NCBI RefSeq assembly: GCF_024699925.1
Contig: NZ_JAJOMX010000001.1
Span: 434,001-498,000, forward strand
Length of the DNA: 64,000 nt
Reading direction: 5' to 3'
Source of the DNA: Mesorhizobium sp. J428
GTDB lineage: Bacteria > Pseudomonadota > Alphaproteobacteria > Rhizobiales > Rhizobiaceae
Position numbers and translations under genes: made by a program. The notes beneath the pieces are model-generated. The model was given only the letters and a program-made list of their open reading frames with translations, was not told where the DNA came from and did not search any database. Every line of letters starts with the position of its first letter. The stretch's first letter is position 1. This document shows positions 47,113 to 55,741 of the stretch, piece after piece.

Positions 47113-48066
47113 TCAGTCGTGCGTTACGGTGCCGGCGGTGAGAATCCTCAGCACGCCGATCGCCTCCTCGCCGCTGGTGCGCGGCTCCGCCCGGGTCTCG
47201 ATGCAGGAGAGGAAGTGCTGCAGCTCGCGCGTCAGCGGCATGCCCTCGCCCACCGGCACATAGGTCGGCTCGTTGGCCGTGAAAGCCCAGTGGCCGCTGT
47301 CCTGCCAGACTGCGTGGCGGTAGACGGCGAGCTTGCGCTCCCACGGCTCGACGTCGTCGAACACCGCCATCGACTTGGTGCCCACCACCGTCAGCCGGCG
47401 CTCGCGATAGGGGTTGAGCCGCGAGGTGAAGAGATGGCTCCTCAGCCCGTTGGGAAAGCGCATGTGCAGATGCGCGAAATCGGAGAGATGGTCGAGCAGC
47501 GCCGCTCCCTCCCCGCGCACCTCGACAGGGGCCGCCCCGGTGATGGCGAGGATCATCGACAGGTCGTGTGGCGCGAGGTCCCACAGCGCGTCGTTCTCGG
47601 TGTGGAACTTGCCGAGGCCGAGGCGGTGGGAGTGGATGTATTTGATCTCGCCGAGGTCGCCGCGGTCGATCAGGTCCTTCAGCGTCTCGAAGGCGGGGTG
47701 GAAGCGCAGAACGTGGCCGGTCATGAAGATGCGCCCCGCCGCCTTGGCGGCGGCAACGGAGCGCTCGGCGTCCGGCACGGTGAGCGCGATCGGCTTCTCG
47801 ACCAGCACATCCTTGCCCGCCTCGACGGCGCGGATCGCCATCTCGGCGTGGAACTGCGGCGGCAGCGCCATCACGATGGCGTCGATGTCGTCGCGGGCGA
47901 ACAGGTCGTCGGGCGCGATCGCCAGCACCTCCTGCTCGACGGCGAATCCCTCGGCGCGGGCCGGATTGGCGTCGGAGACGGCATGAAGGGCGCCGAGCGA
48001 CTTCAGGGTGCGGATATGGTTGCTGCCCCAATATCCGCAGCCAAGGACTGCTATGCGCGGCGCCAT
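47113..48066 (-). CDS. Gfo/Idh/MocA oxidoreductase, candidate GnnA/WlbA type
   Basis: NAD-dependent nucleotide-sugar dehydrogenase of 317 residues. RIAVLGCGYWGSNHIRTLKS (4-23) is the NAD site, VLVEKPIAL (about 89-97) the catalytic Lys-Pro, and the barrel part shows HSHRLGLGKFHTENDALWDL and PHDLSMILAI with the family His-Asp. It lies 135 bases before the aminotransferase. The expected role is oxidation of the 3-hydroxyl of UDP-GlcNAc so that the partner can aminate it, giving diamino lipid A. Confidence 0.82.
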   Translation of the reverse strand: MAPRIAVLGCGYWGSNHIRTLKSLGALHAVSDANPARAEGFAVEQEVLAIAPDDLFARDDIDAIVMALPPQFHAEMAIRAVEAGKDVLVEKPIALTVPDAERSVAAAKAAGRIFMTGHVLRFHPAFETLKDLIDRGDLGEIKYIHSHRLGLGKFHTENDALWDLAPHDLSMILAITGAAPVEVRGEGAALLDHLSDFAHLHMRFPNGLRSHLFTSRLNPYRERRLTVVGTKSMAVFDDVEPWERKLAVYRHAVWQDSGHWAFTANEPTYVPVGEGMPLTRELQHFLSCIETRAEPRTSGEEAIGVLRILTAGTVTHD

Positions 48067-48354
48067 GCGTATCGTTCCTGGAAAATGCCGGCAGACACAT
48101 AGCCAGCGAATGGGGCGAACTCAACCCCGCGCCCGAGAAGACGTTACGTCAGCGGCTGTGCACCGCACGGTCGGCAGGCGGCATTGTCCGGGAGACACTG
48201 TCTCGCAGGGTTTTGCCCAGCCTTCCGGCAGCGCTCCGATCCGGCGTGCAATTGGCTGGAGCCGCGCGCCTTGGAATGCTTGACATCCCGTTCCGGCCCA
48301 CACTATATCCCGCCCGTCCCAGCAAGGCCCCGCGCCCTGCCGCATGCGACCTGG

Positions 48355-48431
48355 GGCGGAGTAGCTCAGTTGGTTAGAGCAGAGGAATCATAATCCTTGT
48401 GTCGGGGGTTCAAATCCCTCCTCCGCTACCA
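48355..48431 (+). tRNA. tRNA-Met (anticodon CAT), elongator type
   Basis: The 77-base cloverleaf folds fully: acceptor GGCGGAG with CTCCGCT, D-arm GCTC/GAGC, anticodon stem GAGGA/TCCTT around loop ATCATAA, T-arm GGGGG-TTCAAAT-CCCTC, and encoded CCA. Position 1 is G paired with U72, unlike the C1-A72 mismatch of initiators. A tRNA-Ile with modified CAT is the alternative, but the body resembles rhizobial elongator Met. Confidence 0.92.
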
Positions 48432-48712
48432 TCGATTTCTTGATTGAAATTCACATATCAAGCGAAACACGGGGCGCAGTTTCCGGCCGATATGTCGCAT
48501 CCTTATCGCTGTCGGGCGGGTTCCTGTCCTTGTCGCACCGGCGCGGCAAGCGCACGAACACATCGAGCGTCACTGGCTAATCAGCCGCTGCCATCATCGA
48601 CATCGCCGACCTTCGATCGGTCGGCACCCCATGATTTCTGATGAAACACTTCATCGGACACATCGCCGATCTCGCGCTGCCATCCACCCTCATCGCCTAG
48701 ACAGAAGTTTAT

Positions 48713-48734
48713 ACTACTGTAGTATTGTCATACA
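48713..48734. promoter_or_regulatory. Motif site ahead of the GMC pseudogene
   Basis: ATACTACTGTAGTAT forms a short palindrome, followed by TGTCATACA at 48726-48734. The 9-mer is the reverse complement of the TGTATGACA found at 53701 and 54585. It lies about 20 bases before the dead gene, suggesting it was once under the same control as the catabolic block. Confidence 0.45.
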
Positions 48735-48755
48735 CGTTATAGGTAGATTTGGGCT

Positions 48756-49640
48756 ATGGATTCCTGGGACTACATCATCGTGGGGGCGGGATCGGCGGGC
48801 TGTGTGGTTGCGAACAGACTCAGCGCTGATCCTTCCGTCAGGGTGCTGCTGCTGGAGGCTGGCGGAAAAGACGACGCGATGCGCTACAAGGAGCTACGAC
48901 GACCTGGTTCCCTCTTCCACAGGATCGAGAGCAATGTCGCTGGCACATCCGATGTCTACGGCAAGGACGGCGCGATCCCGATTTCACAGACGCGCGGCCG
49001 CCATCCGCTTGCAAAGGTCTTTCTCGCGGCAATGGCCGAGCTCGGCACGCCCACGAATCCCGACTACAATGGTGAGGAGCAGACCGGCGCTCGATCACCC
49101 ATGTGAACCAGTCGGGCGCTGGCGTGTGAGCGCGGCGAGCGGCTACCTTAAGCCTGCCGCCAACCGGCCAAACCTGGAGGTGCTGACCGGGGCGGCAGCA
49201 CGGCGCATCGTCGTGGACGGCAAGCGTGCGGCGGGCGTGGAATACGAGCGCGCCAGCCGGGTCGAGGTCGCGCATGTGCGCGGCGAAGTCATCGTCAGTG
49301 CCAGCGCGATCAACTCGCCGAAGCTGCTGATGCTGTCGGGCATCGGTCCCGGCGCGCTCTTGCAACGCCACGGTATCGAGGTGATCCGCGACAGCGCCGG
49401 CGTTGGACGCAACCTCTAGGAGCACGCCTGCACCCATATCGTCGGGCTGGTCAACATGCGGAACGCCAACATGGACGTGGGCAAGCTTTCGAGCCTGCGC
49501 CACGTAGCCCAGTTTGCCTTCTTCCGTTCCGGCCAGGTCAAAGCGGTCGTCGATCCAGAATTCAGGGGGCACGGCATCGAGGCGTTGAGGTGATCGATTC
49601 CTCGATCATCCCTCAGATACCCAGCGGCAACATCAATGCG
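48756..49640 (+). pseudogene. Decayed GMC-family oxidoreductase
   Basis: The FAD-binding start is intact ([32 protein letters not shown]). About 100 residues of signature 1 are then missing. The frame shifts near 49090, continues as [20 protein letters not shown] and [18 protein letters not shown], hits TAG at 49418 where relatives read Gln (NLQDH), and resumes EHACTHIVGLVN. The C-terminal VIDSSIIPQIPSGNINAV appears at about 49590 after another deletion. Several independent lesions show true decay. The 324 bases between the tRNA and this start hold no gene. Confidence 0.85.
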
Positions 49641-49646
49641 GTCAGT

Positions 49647-50048
49647 TCAGTCGTAAGCCTTCATCTCGGTCAGAACCTCGTTCGCAGCCTTGAAGGCATC
49701 GAGGCCGGCAGGGATGCCGCAATAGACCGTGGCGTGCAGCAGAACTTCCTTGATCTCCTCGACGCTCACGCCATTGTTGATGGCACCACGCACGTGAAGT
49801 TTGACTTCGGCGGCGCGATTGAGTGCCGTGAGCATGGCGAGGTTCAACATGCTGCGCGTCTTGAGATCCAGCGTGTCGCGACCCCAGGCATAGCCCCAGC
49901 ACCATTCGGTTGTGATGTGCTGGAAGGCCATCATGAAATCGTTCGCCGCATTGATCGAGCGATCGACATATTCGGGGCCGAGAACCTGCCGGCGCAGGGC
50001 AAGCCCCTCGGTAAACAGATCTCCGACCGTCTTGTCCTGCGTTGTCAT
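49647..50048 (-). CDS. Carboxymuconolactone decarboxylase family protein
   Basis: A 133-residue all-helical protein. LALRRQVLGPEYVDRSINAA (about 14-33), RSMLNLAMLTALNRAAEVKL and HVRGAINNGVSVEEIKEVLL, with HATVYCGIPAGLDAFKAA, are the CMD fold. The CxxC of the AhpD peroxidase branch is absent, so it belongs to the decarboxylase/isomerase-like branch acting on lactones or keto acids. The ATG at 50048 follows GAGGATC. Divergent from the GntR gene, with a motif site between them. Confidence 0.85.
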   Translation of the reverse strand: MTTQDKTVGDLFTEGLALRRQVLGPEYVDRSINAANDFMMAFQHITTEWCWGYAWGRDTLDLKTRSMLNLAMLTALNRAAEVKLHVRGAINNGVSVEEIKEVLLHATVYCGIPAGLDAFKAANEVLTEMKAYD

Positions 50049-50065
50049 TGGGATCCTCTTGTTCT

Positions 50066-50088
50066 TTGACATACAAAATTACAGTATG
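50066..50088. promoter_or_regulatory. Motif site in the CMD-gntR divergent promoter
   Basis: TTGACATAC (50066-50074) and ACAGTATG (50081-50088) each recur in the palindrome at 53700-53718. The site lies 18 bases before the CMD ATG, where a GntR dimer could repress both divergent genes. Confidence 0.5.
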
Positions 50089-50176
50089 GCGAAATCCGGA
50101 TTCGCAGCGGATTGCCGGCGAAGGTTCGATGTCGACCCGTAGGGCGATATCGACGCTGCCCCGAAGGAGCGTGTGA

Positions 50177-50872
50177 ATGGCACTGACGACAATCGCGACC
50201 GACGACATGTCGATGAAGGTCCAGACTCTGCCTGGCCTGCGGGAGCAGGTGGCGGAGCGGCTTCGCCTGGCGATCGCGACAGGAAAGTTCCCTGCCGGTG
50301 CGCGCCTCATAGAGCGTGAACTGTGCGAGATGATGGGCGTGTCGCGCACTTCGCTGCGCGAGGCGCTGCGCGAACTCCAGGCCGACGGCCTGATCACGCT
50401 GCAGCCGAACAAGGGGCTGAGCGTGAGCGTCGTCAGCGCGGAGACCGCTCGCTCGATCTACGAAGTCCGTGCGATGCTCGAAGGTCTCGCCGCCCGTCTG
50501 TTCGCGCGCAATGCCACCGAGGAGCAGCTCGCCGACCTCAGGAACAGCGTCGACCGTCTCGCCGAGGTCTACGACAATTTCTCGTCCGAGGCCTTCATCG
50601 CGGCCAAGACCCGCTTTTACGACATCCTGCTCGAGGGTGCCGGCAATCCCGTTGCCGCCGACATGCTGCGTCGCATCCATACAAGGGTGTCGCAGTTGCG
50701 GGTCGTGTCCCTCTCGAGCTCGGAACGCGCCCAGCAATCCATTCGCGAACTGCGGGAATTCCTCGACGCCCTCGAGAAGAGGGACGAGGAGCGTGCTTGG
50801 CAGGTGTGCGTGGCGCATGTCGAAGCGGCGGCGAAGGCCGCGCTGAAGACAATCGGCGCGGCAGCGTCCTGA
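50177..50872 (+). CDS. GntR family transcriptional regulator (FadR subfamily)
   Basis: A 231-residue regulator. The winged helix-turn-helix (about 20-85; LREQVAERLRLAIATGKFPA, MMGVSRTSLREALRELQADG) is followed by the all-helical FCD ligand domain (about 95-220; SIYEVRAMLEGLAARLFARN) with metal-binding Asp/His positions. FadR-type members sense small carboxylates. It stands at the head of the catabolic block, and shared motif sites before four transcription units make it the likely controller. Confidence 0.88.
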   Translation: MALTTIATDDMSMKVQTLPGLREQVAERLRLAIATGKFPAGARLIERELCEMMGVSRTSLREALRELQADGLITLQPNKGLSVSVVSAETARSIYEVRAMLEGLAARLFARNATEEQLADLRNSVDRLAEVYDNFSSEAFIAAKTRFYDILLEGAGNPVAADMLRRIHTRVSQLRVVSLSSSERAQQSIRELREFLDALEKRDEERAWQVCVAHVEAAAKAALKTIGAAAS

Positions 50873-50911
50873 TACGTCCGTTCGCGCGGGGGTCGCGGAA
50901 AGCATCTCGGC

Positions 50912-51667
50912 CTACATCGACTTGACGGTGATGCCGCCGTCCGCGTGCAGCACTTCGCCGGTGATGAAACTGGCGTCGGGTCCGAGCAGGAACGCGATCG
51001 CCTTGGCGATCTCATCCTCCTCGCCGAGGCGTCCGAGCGGTGTTTGCGCCCGACGCTTGGCGTAGCCCGCCTCGTCGACGATCGCACGCGCGCCGGGTGT
51101 GGGCACCGCACCGGGGGCGACGGCGTTGACCCGCACGCCCTTCGGGCCGAGCTCGACCGCGAGCTGACGGGTAAGCGCCACGATCGCCCCCTTCACCGAC
51201 GTGTAGGACGACGTGTTGGCAGTGCCGAGATCGGCGACCGGCGAAGCGAGGTTGACGACGGACACCGGCTTGTCGCCGCGATGGGCGAGCAGCGCCTGGA
51301 CACCCCAGAAGGCACCCTTAATGCCGACGGCGAACATCCGGTCGAGCACGTCCTCGGTCACGTCCTCGACCGGTCCATAGCGAATGAAGATCGCATCGTT
51401 GACGATGCCCGTCAGCGGGCCGAACGTCGCCGCGAGCGAGGCGGCCGCGTCGAACACGGCCTTGCGGTCGGATGCGTCGGCGACGATGGCCAGCGCCTTG
51501 CCGCCAGCGGCCTTGATCGCATCCGCCGTCTCGTTGGCGAGATCGGGGGCGATGTCGAATACACCGACAGCGGCCCCACGAGACGCCAGAAGCCGCGCCG
51601 TGGCGCCCCCGATACCGCGGCCTGCGCCTGTGACCAGAATGACCTGACCGCTCAGATTCTCGGACAT
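50912..51667 (-). CDS. Short-chain dehydrogenase/reductase
   Basis: A 251-residue classical SDR. VILVTGAGRGIGGATARLLA (about 9-28) is the cofactor site; Asp in GVFDIAPD after strand 2 indicates NAD. Ser in VVNLASPVADLG and SYTSVKGA (about 149-156, YxxxK) are catalytic, and NAVAPGAVPTPG follows. It is the last gene of hydrolase-SDR-SDR, 19 bases after the preceding SDR. It presumably oxidises an alcohol intermediate. Confidence 0.88.
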   Translation of the reverse strand: MSENLSGQVILVTGAGRGIGGATARLLASRGAAVGVFDIAPDLANETADAIKAAGGKALAIVADASDRKAVFDAAASLAATFGPLTGIVNDAIFIRYGPVEDVTEDVLDRMFAVGIKGAFWGVQALLAHRGDKPVSVVNLASPVADLGTANTSSYTSVKGAIVALTRQLAVELGPKGVRVNAVAPGAVPTPGARAIVDEAGYAKRRAQTPLGRLGEEDEIAKAIAFLLGPDASFITGEVLHADGGITVKSM

Positions 51668-51686
51668 CTTGTTCCTCCCCTTCCGA

Positions 51687-52475
51687 TCAGGATTGTGCCG
51701 GGCCCGGCACGCCGCCGTAGAGACCCCAGAGCTGGGTTGCGAGCGTGCCGGCGTCGACCGGAAGCTCGATGCCGGTGATGGCGCCGGCATCGTCGGACAA
51801 AAGGAAGCCGATCGCGTTCGCTACCTGCTCGGGCTTCACGAGCCTCCCGAGCGCCGTCTGGCGGATCATGGTATCTGGGTTGCGCTCGCCGCGCGCGTAA
51901 CTCGCCTCGACGGCCGGCGTGCGGGTGGGACCCGGGCAAACGCAGTTGACGCGCACACCCTGGCGACCCCATGCGACCGCAAAGTTGCGCGTCATGTTGA
52001 TGATGGCGGCCTTGGTCGGGCCGTAGGCCTGCAGCGGGCTTGAATTGAAGGCAGTGATCGAGCCGACGGTGACGATGGAGCCGTTGCCGCGTTCCAGCAT
52101 GCCGGCGCCAAAGGTGGTGAGTGTGCGGAATGTCCCCGTCAGATTGACGCGCAGGATCGCCTCCCACTCTGCGAAGTCCTGCGCCTGCGGCATATGCGGA
52201 TTCTCGAGGTGAGCGGCGACAGCGGCAAGCGCCGAGCAGGGGCCGACCTCGTTCTCCACCCAGCGCGCGGCATCGGCGATCGAGCCGGCATCGGCGAGGT
52301 CGATCTCATGGGCGACCGCGCCATGACGGGCGGCGACCTCGCGGGCGAGATCCATGTTGCGATCGAGCACGACGACACGCCAGCCGTCACGCCGCATCCG
52401 GGCGACGCAAGCCTCGCCAATGCCGCCTGCGCCGCCCGTAATGGCCGCTACGCGTTCCTGGGAGGACGCGGCCAT
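51687..52475 (-). CDS. Short-chain dehydrogenase/reductase
   Basis: A 262-residue classical SDR. VAAITGGAGGIGEACVARMR (about 9-28) binds the dinucleotide, with LDRN after strand 2 pointing to NAD. Ser in VTVGSITAFNSS and AYGPTKAA (YxxxK) are the active site. VNCVCPGPTRTPAVE precedes a substrate loop. It starts 2 bases before the end of the upstream hydrolase gene region, so they are tightly coupled. It differs from the next SDR enough to act on another intermediate. Confidence 0.87.
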   Translation of the reverse strand: MAASSQERVAAITGGAGGIGEACVARMRRDGWRVVVLDRNMDLAREVAARHGAVAHEIDLADAGSIADAARWVENEVGPCSALAAVAAHLENPHMPQAQDFAEWEAILRVNLTGTFRTLTTFGAGMLERGNGSIVTVGSITAFNSSPLQAYGPTKAAIINMTRNFAVAWGRQGVRVNCVCPGPTRTPAVEASYARGERNPDTMIRQTALGRLVKPEQVANAIGFLLSDDAGAITGIELPVDAGTLATQLWGLYGGVPGPAQS

Positions 52476-52477
52476 GG

Positions 52478-53662
52478 TCAGATCACCTCGTAGAGGGCTT
52501 CGATGATGCGGCGCGCGCGTGGACCGTTGTCGCCGCGCGCATGCATCTTGTTGCAGGCGTAAGAGAAACCGATCTTCGCGTCGGGATCGCCCATGCCGAT
52601 CGAGCCGCCGAAGCCATGATGGCCGAACGAGCGCATGTTCGGGCCCATCCAGACCGACACCGGGGTGTTGAGCAGCACGCCTCGCGCCTGATGGTAAGGG
52701 CGCTGCTGCATCTTCTCCGTCTGATTATGTTGCTCGACCAGCATGTCGTCGCGCGTCTCCGTCGACATCAACTTGACGCCGTCCAGTTCGCCACCGCGGG
52801 CGAAAGCCGCGTAGATGCGCGAGACAGCACGCGGATTGCCATGGCCGGAGGCGCTGGTGATCTCGGCGCGCCGCCAGGCAGTGGAATTGAGCGTCACAGG
52901 AAGAGGCTCATCAGGAAACTGCGTGAAGCCCTTCGCGACAAGCACATCCGGATCGGTGTCGCGCTTGGCGAGCAGCGTGCCCTCGACCGTCGGCATCAGC
53001 GTCGCGCAGCGCACGAGGTCCGCATCGGAGAGGTTGCCATATTGGTAATCGGCGCCGAGCGGGCCTGTCACCTCATCCTTGATGAACTGCGGAAACCGCT
53101 TGCCGGTAACACGCCGGACGATCTCGCCCAGCAGGTTGCCTTGGGTATGGATGTGGTAGGCCGCAACCGTGCCGGGCTCCCACAGCGGCGCCTGCTTCTC
53201 CAGTGCCCCGACGATGGCGTCGCAGTCGAACACTGCGCCCTTCCACATCGGATCGAGCACCACCGGCAAGCCGGCGGTGTGGTCGAGAAGATGACGGACA
53301 AGGACACCTTCCTTGCCGTTCTGGGCGAATTCCGGCCAGTAGTGCGCAACAGGCTTGTCGGGATCGACCAGGCCGCGATCGATCAGGATGTTAAACGCCA
53401 TCCCGGCGATACCCTTGGCGACCGACATCATGCAGACGATCGTGTCTTCTTCCCAGGGCTTGGAATAGTCAGCATCGCGGTAGCCGCCCCACACATCGAC
53501 GACCTTGCGGCCGTCGACATACACGGCCGTGGCAGCGCCGATCTCTTCCTCGACCGCGAAATTCTCCACGAACGCCTCCGCGACCTTGGCAAAAGCCTCA
53601 TCATAGGTGCCATGCAGCCGAAATTCATGGCCGCGCGCCGATACCGACTTCTCGAACTGCAT
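52478..53662 (-). CDS. Serine hydrolase of the beta-lactamase / EstB esterase family
   Basis: A 394-residue protein with the class C beta-lactamase-like fold used for ester cleavage. The nucleophile motif is SVAK (CMMSVAKGIAGMAFN, about 77-91), the second motif Tyr is in AAYHIHTQGNLLGEIV (about 172-187), and the third lies in SFGHHGFGGSIGMGDP near the C-terminus. No signal peptide is seen, so it is cytoplasmic. It is first in an operon with two SDRs, with a motif site just upstream. It probably opens an ester or lactone. Confidence 0.86.
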   Translation of the reverse strand: MQFEKSVSARGHEFRLHGTYDEAFAKVAEAFVENFAVEEEIGAATAVYVDGRKVVDVWGGYRDADYSKPWEEDTIVCMMSVAKGIAGMAFNILIDRGLVDPDKPVAHYWPEFAQNGKEGVLVRHLLDHTAGLPVVLDPMWKGAVFDCDAIVGALEKQAPLWEPGTVAAYHIHTQGNLLGEIVRRVTGKRFPQFIKDEVTGPLGADYQYGNLSDADLVRCATLMPTVEGTLLAKRDTDPDVLVAKGFTQFPDEPLPVTLNSTAWRRAEITSASGHGNPRAVSRIYAAFARGGELDGVKLMSTETRDDMLVEQHNQTEKMQQRPYHQARGVLLNTPVSVWMGPNMRSFGHHGFGGSIGMGDPDAKIGFSYACNKMHARGDNGPRARRIIEALYEVI

Positions 53663-53699
53663 ATTTCCTCCCGGAGCTTTCGGTCGAGCGGATATCAGT

Positions 53700-53718
53700 T
53701 TGTATGACAGTATGTCAA
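53700..53718. promoter_or_regulatory. Best copy of the catabolic-block motif
   Basis: TTGTATGACAGTATGTCAA, with the perfect core TGACA-N3-TGTCA, lies 38 bases before the serine hydrolase ATG. Its pieces recur at 48726, 50066 and 54585. AT-rich within a GC-rich area. Confidence 0.6.
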
Positions 53719-53726
53719 CACTACAG

Positions 53727-54548
53727 TCAGCTTGACTTGGGCTCGAGATCGAGCCGCACGATGTCCGGGAAGCCCGGAATGAGCTCCGGCCAGCGCTCTC
53801 TCACCTCAGGATCGTGCCCGGCCACGAGCAGGCTCTCATCCCCGCCTGCCAGTTCCTCGCAACGGATGAATCCCTCGAGCATCTCGCCGACATGATGGAC
53901 CAGCGGAAACGGTGCCCGCCGCCTTCTGTTTTCGGTGAAATGAAAGGCATCGGACGCGAGCACCAGCGGACCACGCGCCGTTGCCACCCGCACGACCTGA
54001 AGCCCGCCGGTGTGCCCGCCGACTCGATGCAGCGTGATGCCAGGGAACAGTTCGACGTCGCCGTCGTGGAAGCGGACGCGCCCTGTGTGGACGAGCCCAA
54101 CAGCCTCGAGAACATCCTTCAGGTTGAACGGGGCGCGCAGACAGGCGTGGCACATGGGCCGCCCCGTCGCATAGCGCATCTCCTCGTCCTGCAGATGAAA
54201 GGTTGCGGCCGGAAAGGCATCCAGTGATCCGGCGTGATCGTAATGGAGGTGGGTCAGCACGACGTGTTCCACCGCTGCACTGTCTACCCCTGCCCGCGCC
54301 AAGAGTGCCGCCGGTTCGTGGATGAGTTCGCGTCTGCGCTCGTTCGCGGCCGCCTGGCCGAAGCCGGTATCGACGACGACGAGTCGGCCGTGTCCACGGA
54401 TCACCCAGACGTAATAATCGAGCGGCATCGGTCCTTCGTGCAGATCCATGCCGGGCATGAAGTTCTCGGCGCGTGGGCGGTCCTGTGCGGTCTGCGCAAA
54501 CCGCAGCGCCAACACCTCATAGGTCGGTTTCACGCTCTCCTCCGTCAT
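53727..54548 (-). CDS. Metallo-beta-lactamase fold hydrolase, AHL-lactonase-like
   Basis: A 273-residue dinuclear metal hydrolase. HLHYDHAG (about 99-106), the later His in HRVGGHTGGLQ, Asp in LASDAFHF and His in VAGHDPEV are the zinc ligands. YYVWVIRGHGRLVVVDTGFG at about 45-64 is usual for the lactonase branch. A lactone substrate suits the adjacent CMD and esterase genes. It is divergent from the TRAP genes, with a motif site in the gap. Confidence 0.84.
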   Translation of the reverse strand: MTEESVKPTYEVLALRFAQTAQDRPRAENFMPGMDLHEGPMPLDYYVWVIRGHGRLVVVDTGFGQAAANERRRELIHEPAALLARAGVDSAAVEHVVLTHLHYDHAGSLDAFPAATFHLQDEEMRYATGRPMCHACLRAPFNLKDVLEAVGLVHTGRVRFHDGDVELFPGITLHRVGGHTGGLQVVRVATARGPLVLASDAFHFTENRRRRAPFPLVHHVGEMLEGFIRCEELAGGDESLLVAGHDPEVRERWPELIPGFPDIVRLDLEPKSS

Positions 54549-54570
54549 CTCAGCATCCTCGCTTGAATTA

Positions 54571-54594
54571 TCATACCGTCATGTTGTATGACAG
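54571..54594. promoter_or_regulatory. Motif site in the MBL-dctP divergent promoter
   Basis: TCATAC (54571-54576) and GTATGA (54586-54591) form a perfect inverted repeat with 9 bases between. TTGTATGACAG (54584-54594) is identical to 53700-53710. It lies 23 bases before the hydrolase ATG and 78 before dctP, so it could control both. Confidence 0.58.
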
Positions 54595-54671
54595 CCTGCC
54601 ATTGTGGCAAGTCGCCGCAAAGGTAGTATCATTGCTGCGCGTCGCGCGGCCCGATCCGTGGGAGGACTCCG

Positions 54672-55688
54672 ATGAAATTTTCACGCCTGATGGCGCCTGT
54701 CGTCGCATTCTGCGCAATCGGCGCAAGTGCCGTCTTCGCGCAAGACTATCCTGAAATGACGCTCCGCTATTCGTCCAACATCCCGGAGGTGGTGAACACG
54801 TCGAAGGTCGACACCTACTTCTCGTCGGAGATTGAGAAGCGCAGCGGCGGCAAGATCAAGATCCAGCATTTCTGGGCCAACACGCTCGGCGGCGAATCGG
54901 AAATCGTCGACCTGGTCGGCTCCGGCGCGGTCGATCTCGGCCTGATCGTCACCGGCAACCAGTTCTCGCGCATGCCCTTCACGGCGGTGACGAACGCCTT
55001 GCCATTCACCTATACGGACGGGCCGAAGCTCAACACGCTAACGCGCGACATCTTCACCACCAACGCGACGATCAAGGCGGAACTCGACGCAGCGAACCTG
55101 CACCCGATCCTCTACCGTTACCTGCCCGACTACCGTTTCTACTGCACCAAGCCGATCAAGTCGCTGGCCGAGATGCAGAACAAGAAGATCCGGTCCTACG
55201 GTTCGTTCGTTCCGATCATGTTTGAATCAATAGGCGTGATCCCGGTGAACGTTGCTCCCGTTGACATGATCCAGTCGATGCAGTCCGGCGCCATGGACTG
55301 CACCTACATGTTCAACTCGTCTGCCACGGCCTTTAAGGTCGACCAGGTCGCGAAATTCGGCACCGATCTGTCCTTCGGCGTGATCAGCGCCCATACGCTC
55401 TTCATCTCCAAGACCAAGTGGGAAGGCTGGCCGGAGAATGTGCGCAAGCTGTTCGAGGACGTCGCGGCGGATGCAGAGAAGTTTGGTAACGAGCTGATCG
55501 CGGGTGACGAAGCGAAGGCGGCAGAGAAGCTTGCTGCGGCCGGTATGGAAATCGTCCACTTCGAGGATCCGGACGCACTCAAGGCAAAGGTTCCGGATAT
55601 GCTCGATGTCTGGACAAAGAAGATGGAAGAGATGGGCAAGGGTGCCGAGGCGAAGGAACTCGCTGACTACATCCGCGCCAATCGCTAG
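54672..55688 (+). CDS. TRAP transporter substrate-binding protein (DctP family)
   Basis: A 338-residue periplasmic receptor for a carboxylate. The signal peptide (MKFSRLMAPVVAFCAIGASA, cut after VFA) is followed by the DctP fold. It contains the conserved Arg in NKKIRSYGSFVP (about 170-181), which binds the substrate carboxylate, and MIQSMQSGAMDCTYMFNSS. GGAGGA lies just upstream of the ATG. It is first of the dctP-dctQ-dctM set. The ligand is probably the compound fed to the local catabolic genes. Confidence 0.92.
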   Translation: MKFSRLMAPVVAFCAIGASAVFAQDYPEMTLRYSSNIPEVVNTSKVDTYFSSEIEKRSGGKIKIQHFWANTLGGESEIVDLVGSGAVDLGLIVTGNQFSRMPFTAVTNALPFTYTDGPKLNTLTRDIFTTNATIKAELDAANLHPILYRYLPDYRFYCTKPIKSLAEMQNKKIRSYGSFVPIMFESIGVIPVNVAPVDMIQSMQSGAMDCTYMFNSSATAFKVDQVAKFGTDLSFGVISAHTLFISKTKWEGWPENVRKLFEDVAADAEKFGNELIAGDEAKAAEKLAAAGMEIVHFEDPDALKAKVPDMLDVWTKKMEEMGKGAEAKELADYIRANR

Positions 55689-55741
55689 TCGTTCTTAACG
55701 GCCGTGGCGATTCCGGTCGCCGCGGCCTTCTACGTCACCGG

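Noticed and set aside
48355..48431. Initiator tRNA-fMet or tRNA-Ile(CAT)
   Set aside because: Position 1 is G paired with U72, not the initiator mismatch, and the body fits elongator Met better than Ile2.
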